Shown: positions 47,478 to 57,067, counted from the stretch's first letter. The stretch is 62,858 nucleotides of DNA from Schleiferiaceae bacterium (GCA_030833905.1 JAURGG010000003.1:1-62858), one strand, 5' to 3'. Numbers and translations are program-made. The notes: generated from the sequence alone by a model not told the origin.

Positions 47478-48740
47478 ATGAACACATTTGACGTACTTAT
47501 TGTCGGCGGCGGAACCGGCGGAATCATGACCGCAGCGCAAATTCGCCGCAAACTTCCGAAGCTAAGCGTGGCCGTTTTTGAGCCCAGCGAAGACCACTGG
47601 TACCAGCCCGCCTGGACGCTTGTGGGCGCCGGGACCTTTAACATGGCCGCGACCAAGCGCAAAACCGCGACCTACATGCCCAAGGGCGCCACGTGGATCA
47701 AAGAGCGCATCGGCAGCCTTCAACCCGAACACAACCAAGTCACCACCGAAGGCGGGACCGCCTACGGATACCGCTACCTCATCCTTAGTCCTGGTTTGAT
47801 CTACGACATGAGCTTGCTCCCTGGCCTGGCTGAAGCACTTGAGACACCGTTTGTCTGCTCCAACTACATCGATCCCGAAAAGACGTGGGAAATTCTCAAG
47901 AATTTCAAAGGCGGAAACGCCGTATTCACGCAGCCCAGTACCCCCATAAAGTGCGGAGGTGCGCCGCAAAAGATCATGTACTTAGCCGAACACTACTTCA
48001 GAAAGCACGAAATTCGCGAGAAGACGAATGTTGTCTATGCGGCGCCCGGCGGCGTCATATTTGGCGTCAAAGAATTCGCCAAAACGCTCAACCACATTAT
48101 CTCAAGTCGCAACATCATTTTTAAGCCTTTCTACGCTCCAGTCCGTATCGACAGTGCGGCCAAGACCATCACCTTTCGCTACAACACCGCGATGGCTGGC
48201 AACGATTGCTTGACTCAGAAAAATGTCAAGCTTCACGAAGAAGTCAGCGGCGACACCGAAATGGTGATGCCGTACGACATGCTGCACTTGGCTCCGCCCC
48301 AGACGGCCCCGAAGTTCATCCAGCACAGCCCCTTGGCCGTAGCCGAAGGCCCAAACAAGGGTTGGCTCGAGGTAGACATCCACAAGTTGAACAGCCCCAA
48401 GTTTCCGAATGTCTTCGGAATCGGCGACAGCGCCGCGCTTCCGACCGCCAAAACCGGAGCGGCAATTCGCAAGCAGGCCCCGGTCGTGGTGGAGCAGATT
48501 CGCGCCGCCGAAGCCCACACCACCTCGCCCATCAGGTACGAAGGCTACTCGAGCTGTCCGTTGGTAACCGGCTACGGCAAAATGCTCTTAGCGGAATTCA
48601 AGTACGACAACGTGCGCGACAGCGATCCGTTAATCAGCACCTTTGTCGACACCACCAAAGAGTCATGGCTCATGTGGATCCTCAAGAAGTACGGCCTGCC
48701 CTACCTCTACTGGAACCAAATGCTTCGCGGAAAGATGTAA
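47478..48740 (+). CDS. sqr: Sulfide:quinone oxidoreductase (type II-like)
   Basis: Flavoprotein at the membrane surface that oxidises sulfide and passes electrons to quinone, giving a thiol persulfide or polysulfide. 420 residues. FAD-binding VLIVGGGTGGIMTAAQIRR (residues 6-24), the two redox Cys: Cys159 in PIKCGGAPQKIMYL and Cys360 in YSSCPLVTGYGKM, and the second FAD stretch FPNVFGIGDSAALPTAKTGAA. A third Cys of type I enzymes is not evident. This is the human SQOR-like branch. It heads sqr-tauE-persulfide dioxygenase, and a CRP/FNR-type site lies upstream. Confidence 0.95.
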   Translation: MNTFDVLIVGGGTGGIMTAAQIRRKLPKLSVAVFEPSEDHWYQPAWTLVGAGTFNMAATKRKTATYMPKGATWIKERIGSLQPEHNQVTTEGGTAYGYRYLILSPGLIYDMSLLPGLAEALETPFVCSNYIDPEKTWEILKNFKGGNAVFTQPSTPIKCGGAPQKIMYLAEHYFRKHEIREKTNVVYAAPGGVIFGVKEFAKTLNHIISSRNIIFKPFYAPVRIDSAAKTITFRYNTAMAGNDCLTQKNVKLHEEVSGDTEMVMPYDMLHLAPPQTAPKFIQHSPLAVAEGPNKGWLEVDIHKLNSPKFPNVFGIGDSAALPTAKTGAAIRKQAPVVVEQIRAAEAHTTSPIRYEGYSSCPLVTGYGKMLLAEFKYDNVRDSDPLISTFVDTTKESWLMWILKKYGLPYLYWNQMLRGKM

Positions 48741-48761
48741 ATCAAGTGAACGGTCTTCAGA

Positions 48762-48788
48762 ACTTCGGTCGCCGTGTGCGACCGAAGT
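48762..48788 (+). terminator. Strong hairpin between sqr and tauE
   Basis: Perfect 11-base arms (48762-48772 and 48778-48788) with a five-base loop. Only CACTTT follows, so termination may be partial; it could instead protect the sqr message end. Confidence 0.55.
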
Positions 48789-48813
48789 CACTTTAGACCT
48801 GTTCTAAAAAGTT

Positions 48814-48821
48814 CAATTTTG
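48814..48821 (+). promoter_or_regulatory. -7 box (CAATTTTG) of tauE
   Basis: One mismatch to TAnnTTTG; five bases (CGGTC) before ATG 48827. Together with the hairpin upstream it suggests a second promoter within the operon. Confidence 0.45.
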
Positions 48822-48826
48822 CGGTC

Positions 48827-49630
48827 ATGATCATCATTGCCTACCTCGCTTCACTACTCATTGGCCTATCGCTTGGACTTCTCGGCGGAGGCGGATCAAT
48901 TCTGACCCTGCCGGTACTTGTGTACCTCTTTGGGATTGACACAGTAGATGCTACCGCCTACTCGCTCTTTATTGTGGGGGCAACAGCACTGGCGAGTATA
49001 GTGCCCAAAGCGCGCGCTGGAGAAGTAGACTTTAAAACGGCCCTCTGGTTTGGCCTACCATCTGTTGCGGCGGTCTACTTCACCCGGTCGGTCATCATGC
49101 CCGCAATTCCGGACCCCATTTGGACCTCTGGCGATTTCGCCTTTGGCAAGGGAACCACCCTCATGCTGCTCTTTGCCGTGCTCATGGTGTGGGCAGCCCG
49201 CGGAATGATCAAGGGACGCAAACCTGCCGACGCGAATGCACCCAAAAAAGAACTCAGTCCGGCCGCCAAGGTGGGCTTAGTTCTCGCTGAAGGCGCAGGC
49301 GTCGGAATCCTCACCGGGCTCGTGGGCGCCGGCGGCGGATTTTTGATCATTCCAGCCCTCGTGCTCGTAACCGGTCTCGAAATGAAGGTAGCCGTGGGTA
49401 CTTCGCTTACCATCATCGCATTCAAATCGCTTATCGGATTCACCGGCGACCTCGACCACATGGACGCCGACTGGACGCTGCTTTTGAGCGTGACCGCAAT
49501 CGCCATCGTCGGAATGGTTGTTGGAACCATCCTGTCCAAGCGCATTGCCTCTGGGCCCCTTCAAAAGGCTTTTGGCTGGTTTGTGCTGGTTATGGGCATC
49601 TTTATTTTGACCAAAGAATTTTTATCGTAA
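48827..49630 (+). CDS. TauE/SafE family sulfite or sulfur-anion exporter
   Basis: 267-residue membrane protein with about eight helices in two related halves. The repeated Gly-rich family motif appears as GLSLGLLGGGGSILTLPVLV (residues 14-33) and GILTGLVGAGGGFLIIPALV (about 160-179). Members export sulfite, sulfoacetate or related anions, and one is part of the staphylococcal cst operon. Between sqr and a persulfide dioxygenase it should remove sulfite or thiosulfate formed from sulfide. The dioxygenase gene starts 30 bases downstream. Confidence 0.92.
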   Translation: MIIIAYLASLLIGLSLGLLGGGGSILTLPVLVYLFGIDTVDATAYSLFIVGATALASIVPKARAGEVDFKTALWFGLPSVAAVYFTRSVIMPAIPDPIWTSGDFAFGKGTTLMLLFAVLMVWAARGMIKGRKPADANAPKKELSPAAKVGLVLAEGAGVGILTGLVGAGGGFLIIPALVLVTGLEMKVAVGTSLTIIAFKSLIGFTGDLDHMDADWTLLLSVTAIAIVGMVVGTILSKRIASGPLQKAFGWFVLVMGIFILTKEFLS

Positions 49631-49660
49631 ACCTACCCTTGACGTAACTTGAAACCCACT

Positions 49661-51178
49661 ATGAACGTAGAACAGATTTACACCGGATGCTTGGCTCAAG
49701 GAGCCTACTTTATCTCGTCAAACGGCGAAGCCGTGGTCATTGACCCCTTGCGCGAAACCAAGCCCTACCTCGATCGTGCTGAGACTTTGGGGGTAAAAAT
49801 CAAGTACATCCTTGAGACCCACTTTCACGCAGATTTCGTGTCGGGCCACGTCGCACTTTCAAAAGCTACGGGTGCCCCGATTGTCTACGGTCCCAACGCC
49901 AACCCTGAATTTGAGGCCCACATCGCCACAGACAGAGAGGTATTAAATGTGGGTAACGTGACCATTGAGGTCTTGCACACCCCCGGCCACACCATGGAAT
50001 CTACATGCTACGTGCTTCGAAACGAGGCCGGCGAGCAAGTGGCCATCTTCTCGGGCGACACCCTCTTTTTGGGTGACGTAGGCCGTCCTGATCTGGCGCA
50101 AAAGGCTGCGAGCATGACCCAAGAGGATCTCGCGAGCATCCTCTTTGACTCGCTGCGCACCAAGATCATGACCCTTCCGCCGTCCATCACCGTGTACCCA
50201 GGCCACGGAGCCGGTTCAGCCTGCGGCAAAAACATGAGCAAAGAGACCGTCGGAACCCTCGCCGAGCAGCTCGAAACCAACTACGCGCTTCGCGCCGACA
50301 TGACCCGCGAAGAGTTCATCAAAGAAGTGACCGACGGACTGGGCGTGCCCCCCGCCTACTTCCCGATGAACGTGGCTATGAACAAAAAAGCGATTCCTGG
50401 TGCCGAAGAAGTTCTTGCCGAATCATCCAAAGCATTTGAGCCCGTTGCCTTCAAGGCTATGGTGGGCGAAATGGACGCACTTGTGCTCGACACGCGCAAG
50501 CCAGACGATTTTGCGGCCGGTCACGTTCCCGGATCGATCAACATCGGCATCGACGGCCAATTCGCTCCGTGGGTAGGTGCATTGATTCCGACCGACCAAA
50601 CCTTGATGATCGTGTGCGAGCCCGGTCGCGAAGACGAGGTCATTACGCGTTTGACCCGTGTGGGATACGACCGTGTACTGGGCTACCTCGAGGGCGGAAT
50701 CGCCACGTGGACCCAAGCCGGAATGGAGACCGACACCGTGACCCGGATTACCGCAACCGAACTGGCTGAGCGCCTCGCGGCCAAGCCTGAGCTGAACATC
50801 ATCGACGCACGCAAAGAGGGCGAATGGACGGCCCAAAACCTTCCGCAAGCCAAAAACATTGCGCTTGACGATCTGAATGCGAAGTTCAACGAGCTTCCTA
50901 CCGGCAGCACCATGCACATTCACTGTGCGGGCGGCTACCGTTCAATGATCTATGCTTCCATCCTCAAGAGCCGCGGAATCCACGACCTCGTGGACGTCAT
51001 CGGCGGTTTTGGTGCCATCAAGGACACTCCAGGCCTCGAAACGAGCGCCTACGTGTGCCCAAGCACGCTCAAGAAGCTTGAAGAAGAAAAGGCAGCAGCT
51101 TCTGCAGCCGCCGAGCCCGTGGTTGCGGGGGACGCACCCAAAGGCTTCATGGGCTGGCTGAAGAGCTTGCTCGGTTAA
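49661..51178 (+). CDS. Metallo-beta-lactamase/double rhodanese protein, CstB- or ETHE1-like persulfide dioxygenase (copy 2)
   Basis: 505 residues, paralogue of the product at 16801-18219. The dioxygenase domain shows THFHADFVSGH, HTPGHT and YPGHGAGSACGKNMS. The first rhodanese keeps a Cys in the active loop (VCEPGRED) where copy 1 has Thr; the second has HCAGGYRS in both. Extra here is a C-terminal tail of about 40 residues, Ala/Glu rich and ending in an amphipathic PKGFMGWLKSLLG that may touch the membrane, where SQR sits. ATG 49661 is chosen over a TTG four codons upstream because copy 1 starts at the same point. Last gene of the sulfide operon, followed by a good terminator. Confidence 0.88.
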   Translation: MNVEQIYTGCLAQGAYFISSNGEAVVIDPLRETKPYLDRAETLGVKIKYILETHFHADFVSGHVALSKATGAPIVYGPNANPEFEAHIATDREVLNVGNVTIEVLHTPGHTMESTCYVLRNEAGEQVAIFSGDTLFLGDVGRPDLAQKAASMTQEDLASILFDSLRTKIMTLPPSITVYPGHGAGSACGKNMSKETVGTLAEQLETNYALRADMTREEFIKEVTDGLGVPPAYFPMNVAMNKKAIPGAEEVLAESSKAFEPVAFKAMVGEMDALVLDTRKPDDFAAGHVPGSINIGIDGQFAPWVGALIPTDQTLMIVCEPGREDEVITRLTRVGYDRVLGYLEGGIATWTQAGMETDTVTRITATELAERLAAKPELNIIDARKEGEWTAQNLPQAKNIALDDLNAKFNELPTGSTMHIHCAGGYRSMIYASILKSRGIHDLVDVIGGFGAIKDTPGLETSAYVCPSTLKKLEEEKAAASAAAEPVVAGDAPKGFMGWLKSLLG

Positions 51179-51202
51179 CCCTCGGCAGCACACTCCATTA
51201 AA

Positions 51203-51233
51203 AAAGCCGACCCTGTTTGGGGTCGGCTTTTTC
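51203..51233 (+). terminator. Terminator of the sulfide operon (probably both strands)
   Basis: Arms AGCCGACCC (51205-51213) and GGGTCGGCT (51220-51228), then TTTTT; an A-run on the left also gives T's for the convergent DUF4249 gene. Confidence 0.9.
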
Positions 51234-51257
51234 TTTGGGTATTGCACCGTAGCGGAT

Positions 51258-52112
51258 CTACTCGCGGATCCAGCGGTGGCCTCGGCCGCCGACTAATCCG
51301 ACTCCGCCCACGACGTTGGTGAAAATGGGCACGGGCTGCGTGAATGGGCCACCGCCGTTTTGCGCGGCCTGAAGCGACCGCTCGTACTTGACGGTAGCCT
51401 CGTCGAGCTTTGAAATTTTGAGCTTCGTGGGCGTCTCTGAAACCCACTTGAACACTTTGACCTCAATGCTGCGGGTTTGGCCCAAAAAGAGCGCGTTGTC
51501 GAAGTCGATTCGGTCGCCAAAGTCACCACCAAACGCCGGCTGCAGCACGAGCGGATCGTCAGAATCAGAGTAAATCGGGTACTGACCCCAGGTCGTGTCG
51601 GCGATGTCTTCGTAGAATTCAAGGCGGTAAATGCCAGGGACTCCGTCGTCCTGCAGCGTCACTTGCATGAGAACATAGGGCATTCCGAACATGCCGTTCC
51701 CCGGGTTGTACCCAATGGAATCCATGCTAAAGCTTCCTCCCAGGGCAAAGCCCTTCGCTGAACCCTGAACCTGAGGTAGCCCACCCCATTCGGCCTTGAT
51801 CGTGACCTTTTGGGCGGCCGCGGGCTTCAGCGGGCTGTAGTAAAAGCCGTCGGGGTTTCCGTCGGAGCGCAGTGTATCAAGGACGTTGCCCAGAGAGTCT
51901 TCGGCCCACACGAGGGCGTCGGCGATTCGCTGGGGCTCGCCTTGGTCGAGGATTCCGACGGTGCGGCTCAAGTGAGCCTTAAGCAACTGGCTCGGGTTGA
52001 TGTCGGCGTAGAGCACGAGTATGGGATCCACCTGCTCGGCGTCAAACGGAATAATGCGTTCGCATGAGGTTCCGAGGAGTACGGCAGCTGCCGCAAGAGC
52101 AAACTTTTTCAT
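51258..52112 (-). CDS. DUF4249 lipoprotein paired with a TonB receptor
   Basis: 284 residues from ATG 52112. Signal peptide and lipobox LLGTSCER (Cys about 17), then the DUF4249 features FDAEQVDPILVLYADI and a C-terminal TNVVGGVGLVGGRG. Members sit on the outer membrane next to a TonB-dependent receptor, in the manner of SusD beside SusC, and probably help capture the ligand. Here the gene starts four bases after the receptor stop, so both are made together. The ligand is unknown. Confidence 0.88.
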   Translation of the reverse strand: MKKFALAAAAVLLGTSCERIIPFDAEQVDPILVLYADINPSQLLKAHLSRTVGILDQGEPQRIADALVWAEDSLGNVLDTLRSDGNPDGFYYSPLKPAAAQKVTIKAEWGGLPQVQGSAKGFALGGSFSMDSIGYNPGNGMFGMPYVLMQVTLQDDGVPGIYRLEFYEDIADTTWGQYPIYSDSDDPLVLQPAFGGDFGDRIDFDNALFLGQTRSIEVKVFKWVSETPTKLKISKLDEATVKYERSLQAAQNGGGPFTQPVPIFTNVVGGVGLVGGRGHRWIRE

Positions 52113-52116
52113 TGAT

Positions 52117-54489
52117 CTAGAATTCAAATGAGTACGAAATAGACGGAATCAACGGAAAGAGTCCGTAGCCCTTGAGCACCCGGTTGTTGCGGTCGTCGTA
52201 GCCAAAGTCCATGTAAAATATATTGATGCGGTTGTAGGCGTTGTATACGCCCAACTGCCATGCGCCATCTCCCCATTTGGTGGGGCGCTTCCAGGTGAGT
52301 GAAATGTCGGCGCGATGGTAGGCGGGCTCGCGGAACGAGTTGCGTCCGTCGATGGATTCCACGGTCTGAAGCCAGGTTCCGTCAAAGGCGTCTTCGGGCC
52401 GCGCAAACATTTTTCGGGTGGCGAGGGTCACGGCGCGGCCGGTTCCGTACACAAATACGGCGCCCATCGAGAGGTTCTCGCTGAAGCTGTGGTTGAACAC
52501 CACGCTGAGGTCGTGGCGGCGGTCGTAGGTGTAGGGAAACGGGTTGCCGAAGTTGAGCTCGTCAAACTGCCGCGTGGTCTTGGCCAGCGTGTAGCCGATC
52601 CAACCCGTGGATTTGCCGGTCTTTTTCTCGAGCAAAAATTCGCCACCGTAGGCCCATCCGCGCCCGGTGGTGACTTTGGTTTGCCAGTCGCTGAATCCGA
52701 GAAAGAAGGTCGCGCCCTCTTTGTACTCGATCAGGTTGCGCATGTCTTTGTAGTAGCCCTCGATGCTGAGTTCCCAGCCCTTACCGAGGTTGTGGGCGTA
52801 GCCGATGGCAGATTGCCAGGCCTCCTGGGGGCGGACGTTTTCGGTGACCGGAACCCACAAATCCGTCGGCAAGCCGATGGTCTGGTTGGCAAGCAGGTGC
52901 AGGAACTGCGCCATTTGCACGTAGCTCCACTTAATCGATCCGCGCTCGCTGACGAGGTAGCGCGCCGAGAAGCGGGGCTGGACGCTGAGGTAGTTTTTGG
53001 TTCCGACATTAAAGCCATTGGCGTGAAAGCCCGCATTGACGCGCAGGCGATCGTTCAGCGCGATGTCGACAAGGCCGTAGGCGACTTGGTCCAGGGCGCG
53101 CTGCGTCGTCGACCCAAACGACGTGTCGAGGTTGGTGCCTCCGTCGCTCCAGTTCCAGCTGCTGACGCCGGGCTCAAAGGTGTGCTGGGTGACGCTGGCG
53201 CCCCACTTAAAGGCGGTTTTTGAGTCCCAACGGTACTCAAAGTCCCACTTGCCCCCGATGTCCTCGATCGAGCTGAGGTAGGCGATCGCGTACTTGCTCG
53301 TGAAGGCGCCGGTGGGCGACTCTTCGCGGTCCTCGCCCTTGATGTCGGTGATGAACCGGTAGCGGCTGTAGGTTGCCGTGGCGTTCGAGAACAGCTTGGG
53401 GCTCATCACCCACGACCAGCGCGCCGTGGCGATTTGGTTACCCCAGTTGAGCGAGTTGTCAAGTGAATTGGTATAGCGCGTCCCGTTGAATTCGTAGGAG
53501 TCGCTCGTGCGGGCATAAGCCTCGTCCAAACCTTGGTAGTAGCTCAGGTAGATTTGGTGGTTGCGGTTGATCTGGTGGTTGATCTTGCCGTTGAGGTCGT
53601 AGAAGTAGTATCCGCCGCGGGTATTCGGATCTTGGGCGGCGATCAACGGCTGGGCCAGCACGTCGAGGTAGGTGCGGCGGGCGCTCAGCAGCACTGAAGT
53701 GCGGTCCTTCCACAGCGGACCTTCGACCGTGAGCTTGCTCGAAATCAGTCCGATGGCTCCGGTGGCCTTCCACTCTTTGCGGTTGCCCTCTTTCATGCGG
53801 ACGTCGAGGACGCTCGACAGGCGGCCGCCGTAGTTGGCAGGGAATCCGCCCTTAATCAGGTCCACCGAGTTGATGGCGTCTGCGTTGAATACGCTAAAAA
53901 ATCCGAAGAGGTGGTTGACGTTGTACACAGGGACCCCGTCGATCAGCATCAGATTTTGGTCGGGACCGCCGCCGCGGACGTAGAATCCTGAGGTACCCTC
54001 GGTTCCGCTCTGTACGCCTGGCATGAGCTGAATAATTTTCAAAATGTCGGTCTCACCGAGCAGCACGGGCAAGTTTTTCACGGACTTCATACTGAGCGAA
54101 ACCGTGCTCATCTGCACCTCTTCTTGAATGGGGCGGTCGGCTACCACCTCTACTTCATTGAGTTGCACGTCAAGTGGCGTGAGCAGTAAATCCGCCTTTG
54201 CAGCCCCCGATCCCGGCCGCACGGTGCGCAACGCAGGGTTGAACGTGGGGTAGCTCGCCTGAAGCCGGGCGGAGTCGCCCTGCACGGTCAAGCTGTAGAA
54301 TCCATAGGCATTGGTCTGTGTCGAACGGCCGGTAACCGCGTCGTAGACGTAGGCACTGATGAGCACCTCACCTGTAGAGGCATCTCGAACAAAACCACTT
54401 GCGGTCCACGTGCGCTGGGCCCACGCGCTGCTGCCCAATGCAACTGCAAGAACTGCGAACAGCGCAGACTTCTTTAGTAAAAACTGCAT
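52117..54489 (-). CDS. TonB-dependent outer-membrane receptor with carboxypeptidase-like N-terminal domain
   Basis: 790 residues: signal peptide (1-24), a CarboxypepD-reg-like beta-sandwich domain (about 28-115, GFVRDASTGEVLISAYVYD), plug domain (about 130-240, LPVLLGETDILKIIQLMPG, FYVRGGGPDQNLMLIDG) and a 22-strand barrel ending in aromatic SISYSFEF. It takes up an unidentified ligand with energy from TonB-ExbB-ExbD. Operon with the DUF4249 lipoprotein, divergent from a second receptor. A CATCTTTG box lies 19 bases before the ATG. Confidence 0.95.
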   Translation of the reverse strand: MQFLLKKSALFAVLAVALGSSAWAQRTWTASGFVRDASTGEVLISAYVYDAVTGRSTQTNAYGFYSLTVQGDSARLQASYPTFNPALRTVRPGSGAAKADLLLTPLDVQLNEVEVVADRPIQEEVQMSTVSLSMKSVKNLPVLLGETDILKIIQLMPGVQSGTEGTSGFYVRGGGPDQNLMLIDGVPVYNVNHLFGFFSVFNADAINSVDLIKGGFPANYGGRLSSVLDVRMKEGNRKEWKATGAIGLISSKLTVEGPLWKDRTSVLLSARRTYLDVLAQPLIAAQDPNTRGGYYFYDLNGKINHQINRNHQIYLSYYQGLDEAYARTSDSYEFNGTRYTNSLDNSLNWGNQIATARWSWVMSPKLFSNATATYSRYRFITDIKGEDREESPTGAFTSKYAIAYLSSIEDIGGKWDFEYRWDSKTAFKWGASVTQHTFEPGVSSWNWSDGGTNLDTSFGSTTQRALDQVAYGLVDIALNDRLRVNAGFHANGFNVGTKNYLSVQPRFSARYLVSERGSIKWSYVQMAQFLHLLANQTIGLPTDLWVPVTENVRPQEAWQSAIGYAHNLGKGWELSIEGYYKDMRNLIEYKEGATFFLGFSDWQTKVTTGRGWAYGGEFLLEKKTGKSTGWIGYTLAKTTRQFDELNFGNPFPYTYDRRHDLSVVFNHSFSENLSMGAVFVYGTGRAVTLATRKMFARPEDAFDGTWLQTVESIDGRNSFREPAYHRADISLTWKRPTKWGDGAWQLGVYNAYNRINIFYMDFGYDDRNNRVLKGYGLFPLIPSISYSFEF

Positions 54490-54508
54490 GAATTCAGAAA
54501 TTTAAGTA

Positions 54509-54516
54509 CAAAGATG
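54509..54516 (-). promoter_or_regulatory. -7 box (CATCTTTG) of the receptor-DUF4249 operon
   Basis: Reverse strand; one mismatch; 19 bases before ATG 54489, predicting a leader of about 15 bases. Confidence 0.45.
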
Positions 54517-54538
54517 CGGCCTTGACCGCGGCTTTAAC

Positions 54539-54546
54539 TATGTTTG
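54539..54546 (+). promoter_or_regulatory. -7 box (TATGTTTG) of the second receptor gene
   Basis: Perfect TAnnTTTG. It ends one base before an in-frame ATG at 54548 and 28 bases before the ATG at 54575; transcription would start downstream of the first ATG, which argues for the second. Confidence 0.55.
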
Positions 54547-54574
54547 GATGCACAAAATCACCCCAACGTTGCAT

Positions 54575-57025
54575 ATGCAATTCAACAAACTACTCCTTTT
54601 TGCGGGCGCAGCCTTGCTCAGTCTGCAACTCAGTGCCCAAACGCTGACTCAAACCGTTCGCGGAACTGTCGTGGACGTCGACTCCAAGTACCCCCTACCC
54701 GGAGCCGTGGTGCGCGTCGGCGATCAAACGGTTCAAACCGATGAAAACGGGCAGTTCACCCTGCGCAACATCCCAATTGGACGCCAAACCGTGGTCGTCA
54801 ACTTGTTCGGATACGAGCCGCGCAACCAAGCGATTGAACTGAATTCTGCCAAAGAGGCCGTACTGCAGTTTGCCCTGCTCGAGTCGGCGGTCAGCCTTGA
54901 AGAAGTCAGCGTCACCGCGACCGCTTCGGGCCAAGCTAAAAACGAAATGGCTACGGTGAGCTCGCGCCAATTCAGCGTTGAAGAGACGAACCTCTACGCC
55001 GGCAGCCGCGGCGAACCCGCACGCATGGCGACCAACTTTGCGGGCGTTCAGGGATCCGACGACCAGCGCAACGACCTCGTCGTGCGCGGCAACACTCCGT
55101 CGGGCGTGCTCTACCGCATGGAGGGCATCAACATCCCGAACCCCAACCACTTCAGCATTCCGGGCACCGGCGGCGGCCCCGTGACCATTTTGAATAACAA
55201 GTTCCTCGCGAACTCTGACTTTTTCACGGGAGCCTGGCCCGCCGAATACGGCAACGCCATCGCCGGTGTCTTTGACCTGCAAATGCGCGACGGAAACAAC
55301 CAAAAGTTTGAAGGCAGCGCCCAGCTCGGCCTGCTCGGCACCGAGCTCATGCTCGAAGGCCCGCTCGGCAAGGGCGCCAAGGCTCCCAGCTTTTTGGCCG
55401 TCTACCGCTATTCGACGCTCAGCCTCTTTGAGTCGCTGAACATTAACCTCGGAACCAATGCGATTCCGCGCTACCAAGACGGAGCGTTTCGCCTGACGTT
55501 TCCGCAGAAAAACGGAGGCAAAATCGCCGCCTGGGGTATGTTTGGCGTGAGCGACATCGACATCCTGATCAGCGAGCAGACCGACACCTCGGGATTTGAA
55601 AGCTACGGTTCAACCGACCGCGACCAGTACTTCGGCAGCGACATGTTTGTGGGCGGCGTCAACTACAGCAAACCGATCAACAAGACGAGCTTCGTCAAAG
55701 TGGGAGTGGCCGCCTCGACGGCCGTGATTCGCGCCGTCAACACCAAGCTCCAGCGCGAAATTGGTGACTTGGGCGACGGCAGCTACGGCTGGCTCGTGAC
55801 CGCGAACGACACCATGCTCAACTACACCTTTCGCGAGAACAAGCTGCACGGATTCCTTTCGTACAACAAAAAACTCAGCACCCGCAGCACGCTGCAGGCC
55901 GGAATCAACGTGGACCTCTACATGCTCGACTACCAAGATTCCGTGCGGCAATTCGACGGCGTGACCGGAATCCTGCCCCCGTGGCGTAAGCAGTGGAACA
56001 CCCAAGCCGCTTGGCCAGTGGTTCAGCCCTACGTTAGCTACAAAAACCGACTGAACGAAAAAACCACCTTCACCGCTGGTGCCACGGCGCTTTACCTCGG
56101 AGTGAACAAAAAATCATTTATGCCCCTGGAGCCACGCGTCGGCCTGAGCTACCAGGCTACGGCAAACGACCGCTTCTTTATCGGTAGCGGACTTCACGCT
56201 CAGGGCCAAGCGCCCTACCTCTACTACTACGCGATGACGACCCAGAACTTCGACCCCTTGGAGCACAACGTCGAGCGCATTGGGCTGATGAAGTCGGCGC
56301 AAATCGCGGGCGGATGGGAACGCTCCTACAAGGGCCTGCCCGTGCGCACCAAAATCGAGGCCTACTACCAGCATTTGTACGACATCCCCGTCGAGGTTCG
56401 CCCGAGCGCGTTCAGCATGCTCAATGCAGGCAGCGGATTTGGACGCATCTGGCCCGACACCCTGCAAAACACAGGAGTTGGCCGCAACTACGGGCTTGAA
56501 TTCACCGCCGAGCGCTTCTTTGCGGGCGGATTCTACTTCTTGGCCACCGGTTCACTGTTTGACGCCAAGTACAAGGGTTCGGACGAAGTATGGCGCAATA
56601 CCATTTTTAACGGCCGCTATGCCTTCAACCTGCTCGCGGCCAAGGAATTCAAGCTCGGCCCCAACAACCGGTTCACCCTGGGCGGCAAGTTCACCACGGT
56701 GGGCGGACGCTGGTTTGGCGATAAGGTCGACCAAAATGCAACGCTGCGCGCGGGCGAGATCATTTTTGAGCAAGACGGATTCAACACCGTGCAGTACCGC
56801 GCCTACCAGCGCCTGGACCTCAAGTTGGGCTACAAGTGGAACTACCCCAACCTCGCATGGGAATTCGGCCTCGACATATCCAACTTGACCGGCGCCCAAA
56901 ACATTTTGACGTTGACGTACGTACCTGGTCTTGACAATCCCGCCACGAGCGACCGGGACGAAGGCATTCGCGAAGAATACCAGCTCGGACTCTTTCCCGT
57001 ATTCTACTTGCGCTGCGACTTTTAA
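54575..57025 (+). CDS. TonB-dependent outer-membrane receptor with carboxypeptidase-like N-terminal domain (second)
   Basis: 816 residues from ATG 54575, which opens a clean signal peptide (MQFNKLLLFAGAALLSLQLSAQ); an ATG nine codons earlier is probably outside the transcript. Next a CarboxypepD-reg-like domain (about 24-105, VRGTVVDVDSKYPLPGAVVR), the plug (about 120-230, RMATNFAGVQGSDDQRNDLV) and barrel, ending YLRCDF. It differs from the receptor at 52117 in the plug, so the ligands likely differ. Followed by a DUF5916 gene with its own promoter box. No SusD or DUF4249 partner on this side. Confidence 0.93.
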   Translation: MQFNKLLLFAGAALLSLQLSAQTLTQTVRGTVVDVDSKYPLPGAVVRVGDQTVQTDENGQFTLRNIPIGRQTVVVNLFGYEPRNQAIELNSAKEAVLQFALLESAVSLEEVSVTATASGQAKNEMATVSSRQFSVEETNLYAGSRGEPARMATNFAGVQGSDDQRNDLVVRGNTPSGVLYRMEGINIPNPNHFSIPGTGGGPVTILNNKFLANSDFFTGAWPAEYGNAIAGVFDLQMRDGNNQKFEGSAQLGLLGTELMLEGPLGKGAKAPSFLAVYRYSTLSLFESLNINLGTNAIPRYQDGAFRLTFPQKNGGKIAAWGMFGVSDIDILISEQTDTSGFESYGSTDRDQYFGSDMFVGGVNYSKPINKTSFVKVGVAASTAVIRAVNTKLQREIGDLGDGSYGWLVTANDTMLNYTFRENKLHGFLSYNKKLSTRSTLQAGINVDLYMLDYQDSVRQFDGVTGILPPWRKQWNTQAAWPVVQPYVSYKNRLNEKTTFTAGATALYLGVNKKSFMPLEPRVGLSYQATANDRFFIGSGLHAQGQAPYLYYYAMTTQNFDPLEHNVERIGLMKSAQIAGGWERSYKGLPVRTKIEAYYQHLYDIPVEVRPSAFSMLNAGSGFGRIWPDTLQNTGVGRNYGLEFTAERFFAGGFYFLATGSLFDAKYKGSDEVWRNTIFNGRYAFNLLAAKEFKLGPNNRFTLGGKFTTVGGRWFGDKVDQNATLRAGEIIFEQDGFNTVQYRAYQRLDLKLGYKWNYPNLAWEFGLDISNLTGAQNILTLTYVPGLDNPATSDRDEGIREEYQLGLFPVFYLRCDF

Positions 57026-57067
57026 CCCGCTAACGCAACGGGGCTGAGGCCCAAACGGCAAAAGGCC

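Noticed and set aside
52315-53223. A 302-codon forward frame inside the TonB receptor
   Set aside because: Shadow frame; the reverse-strand receptor is intact over the whole stretch.
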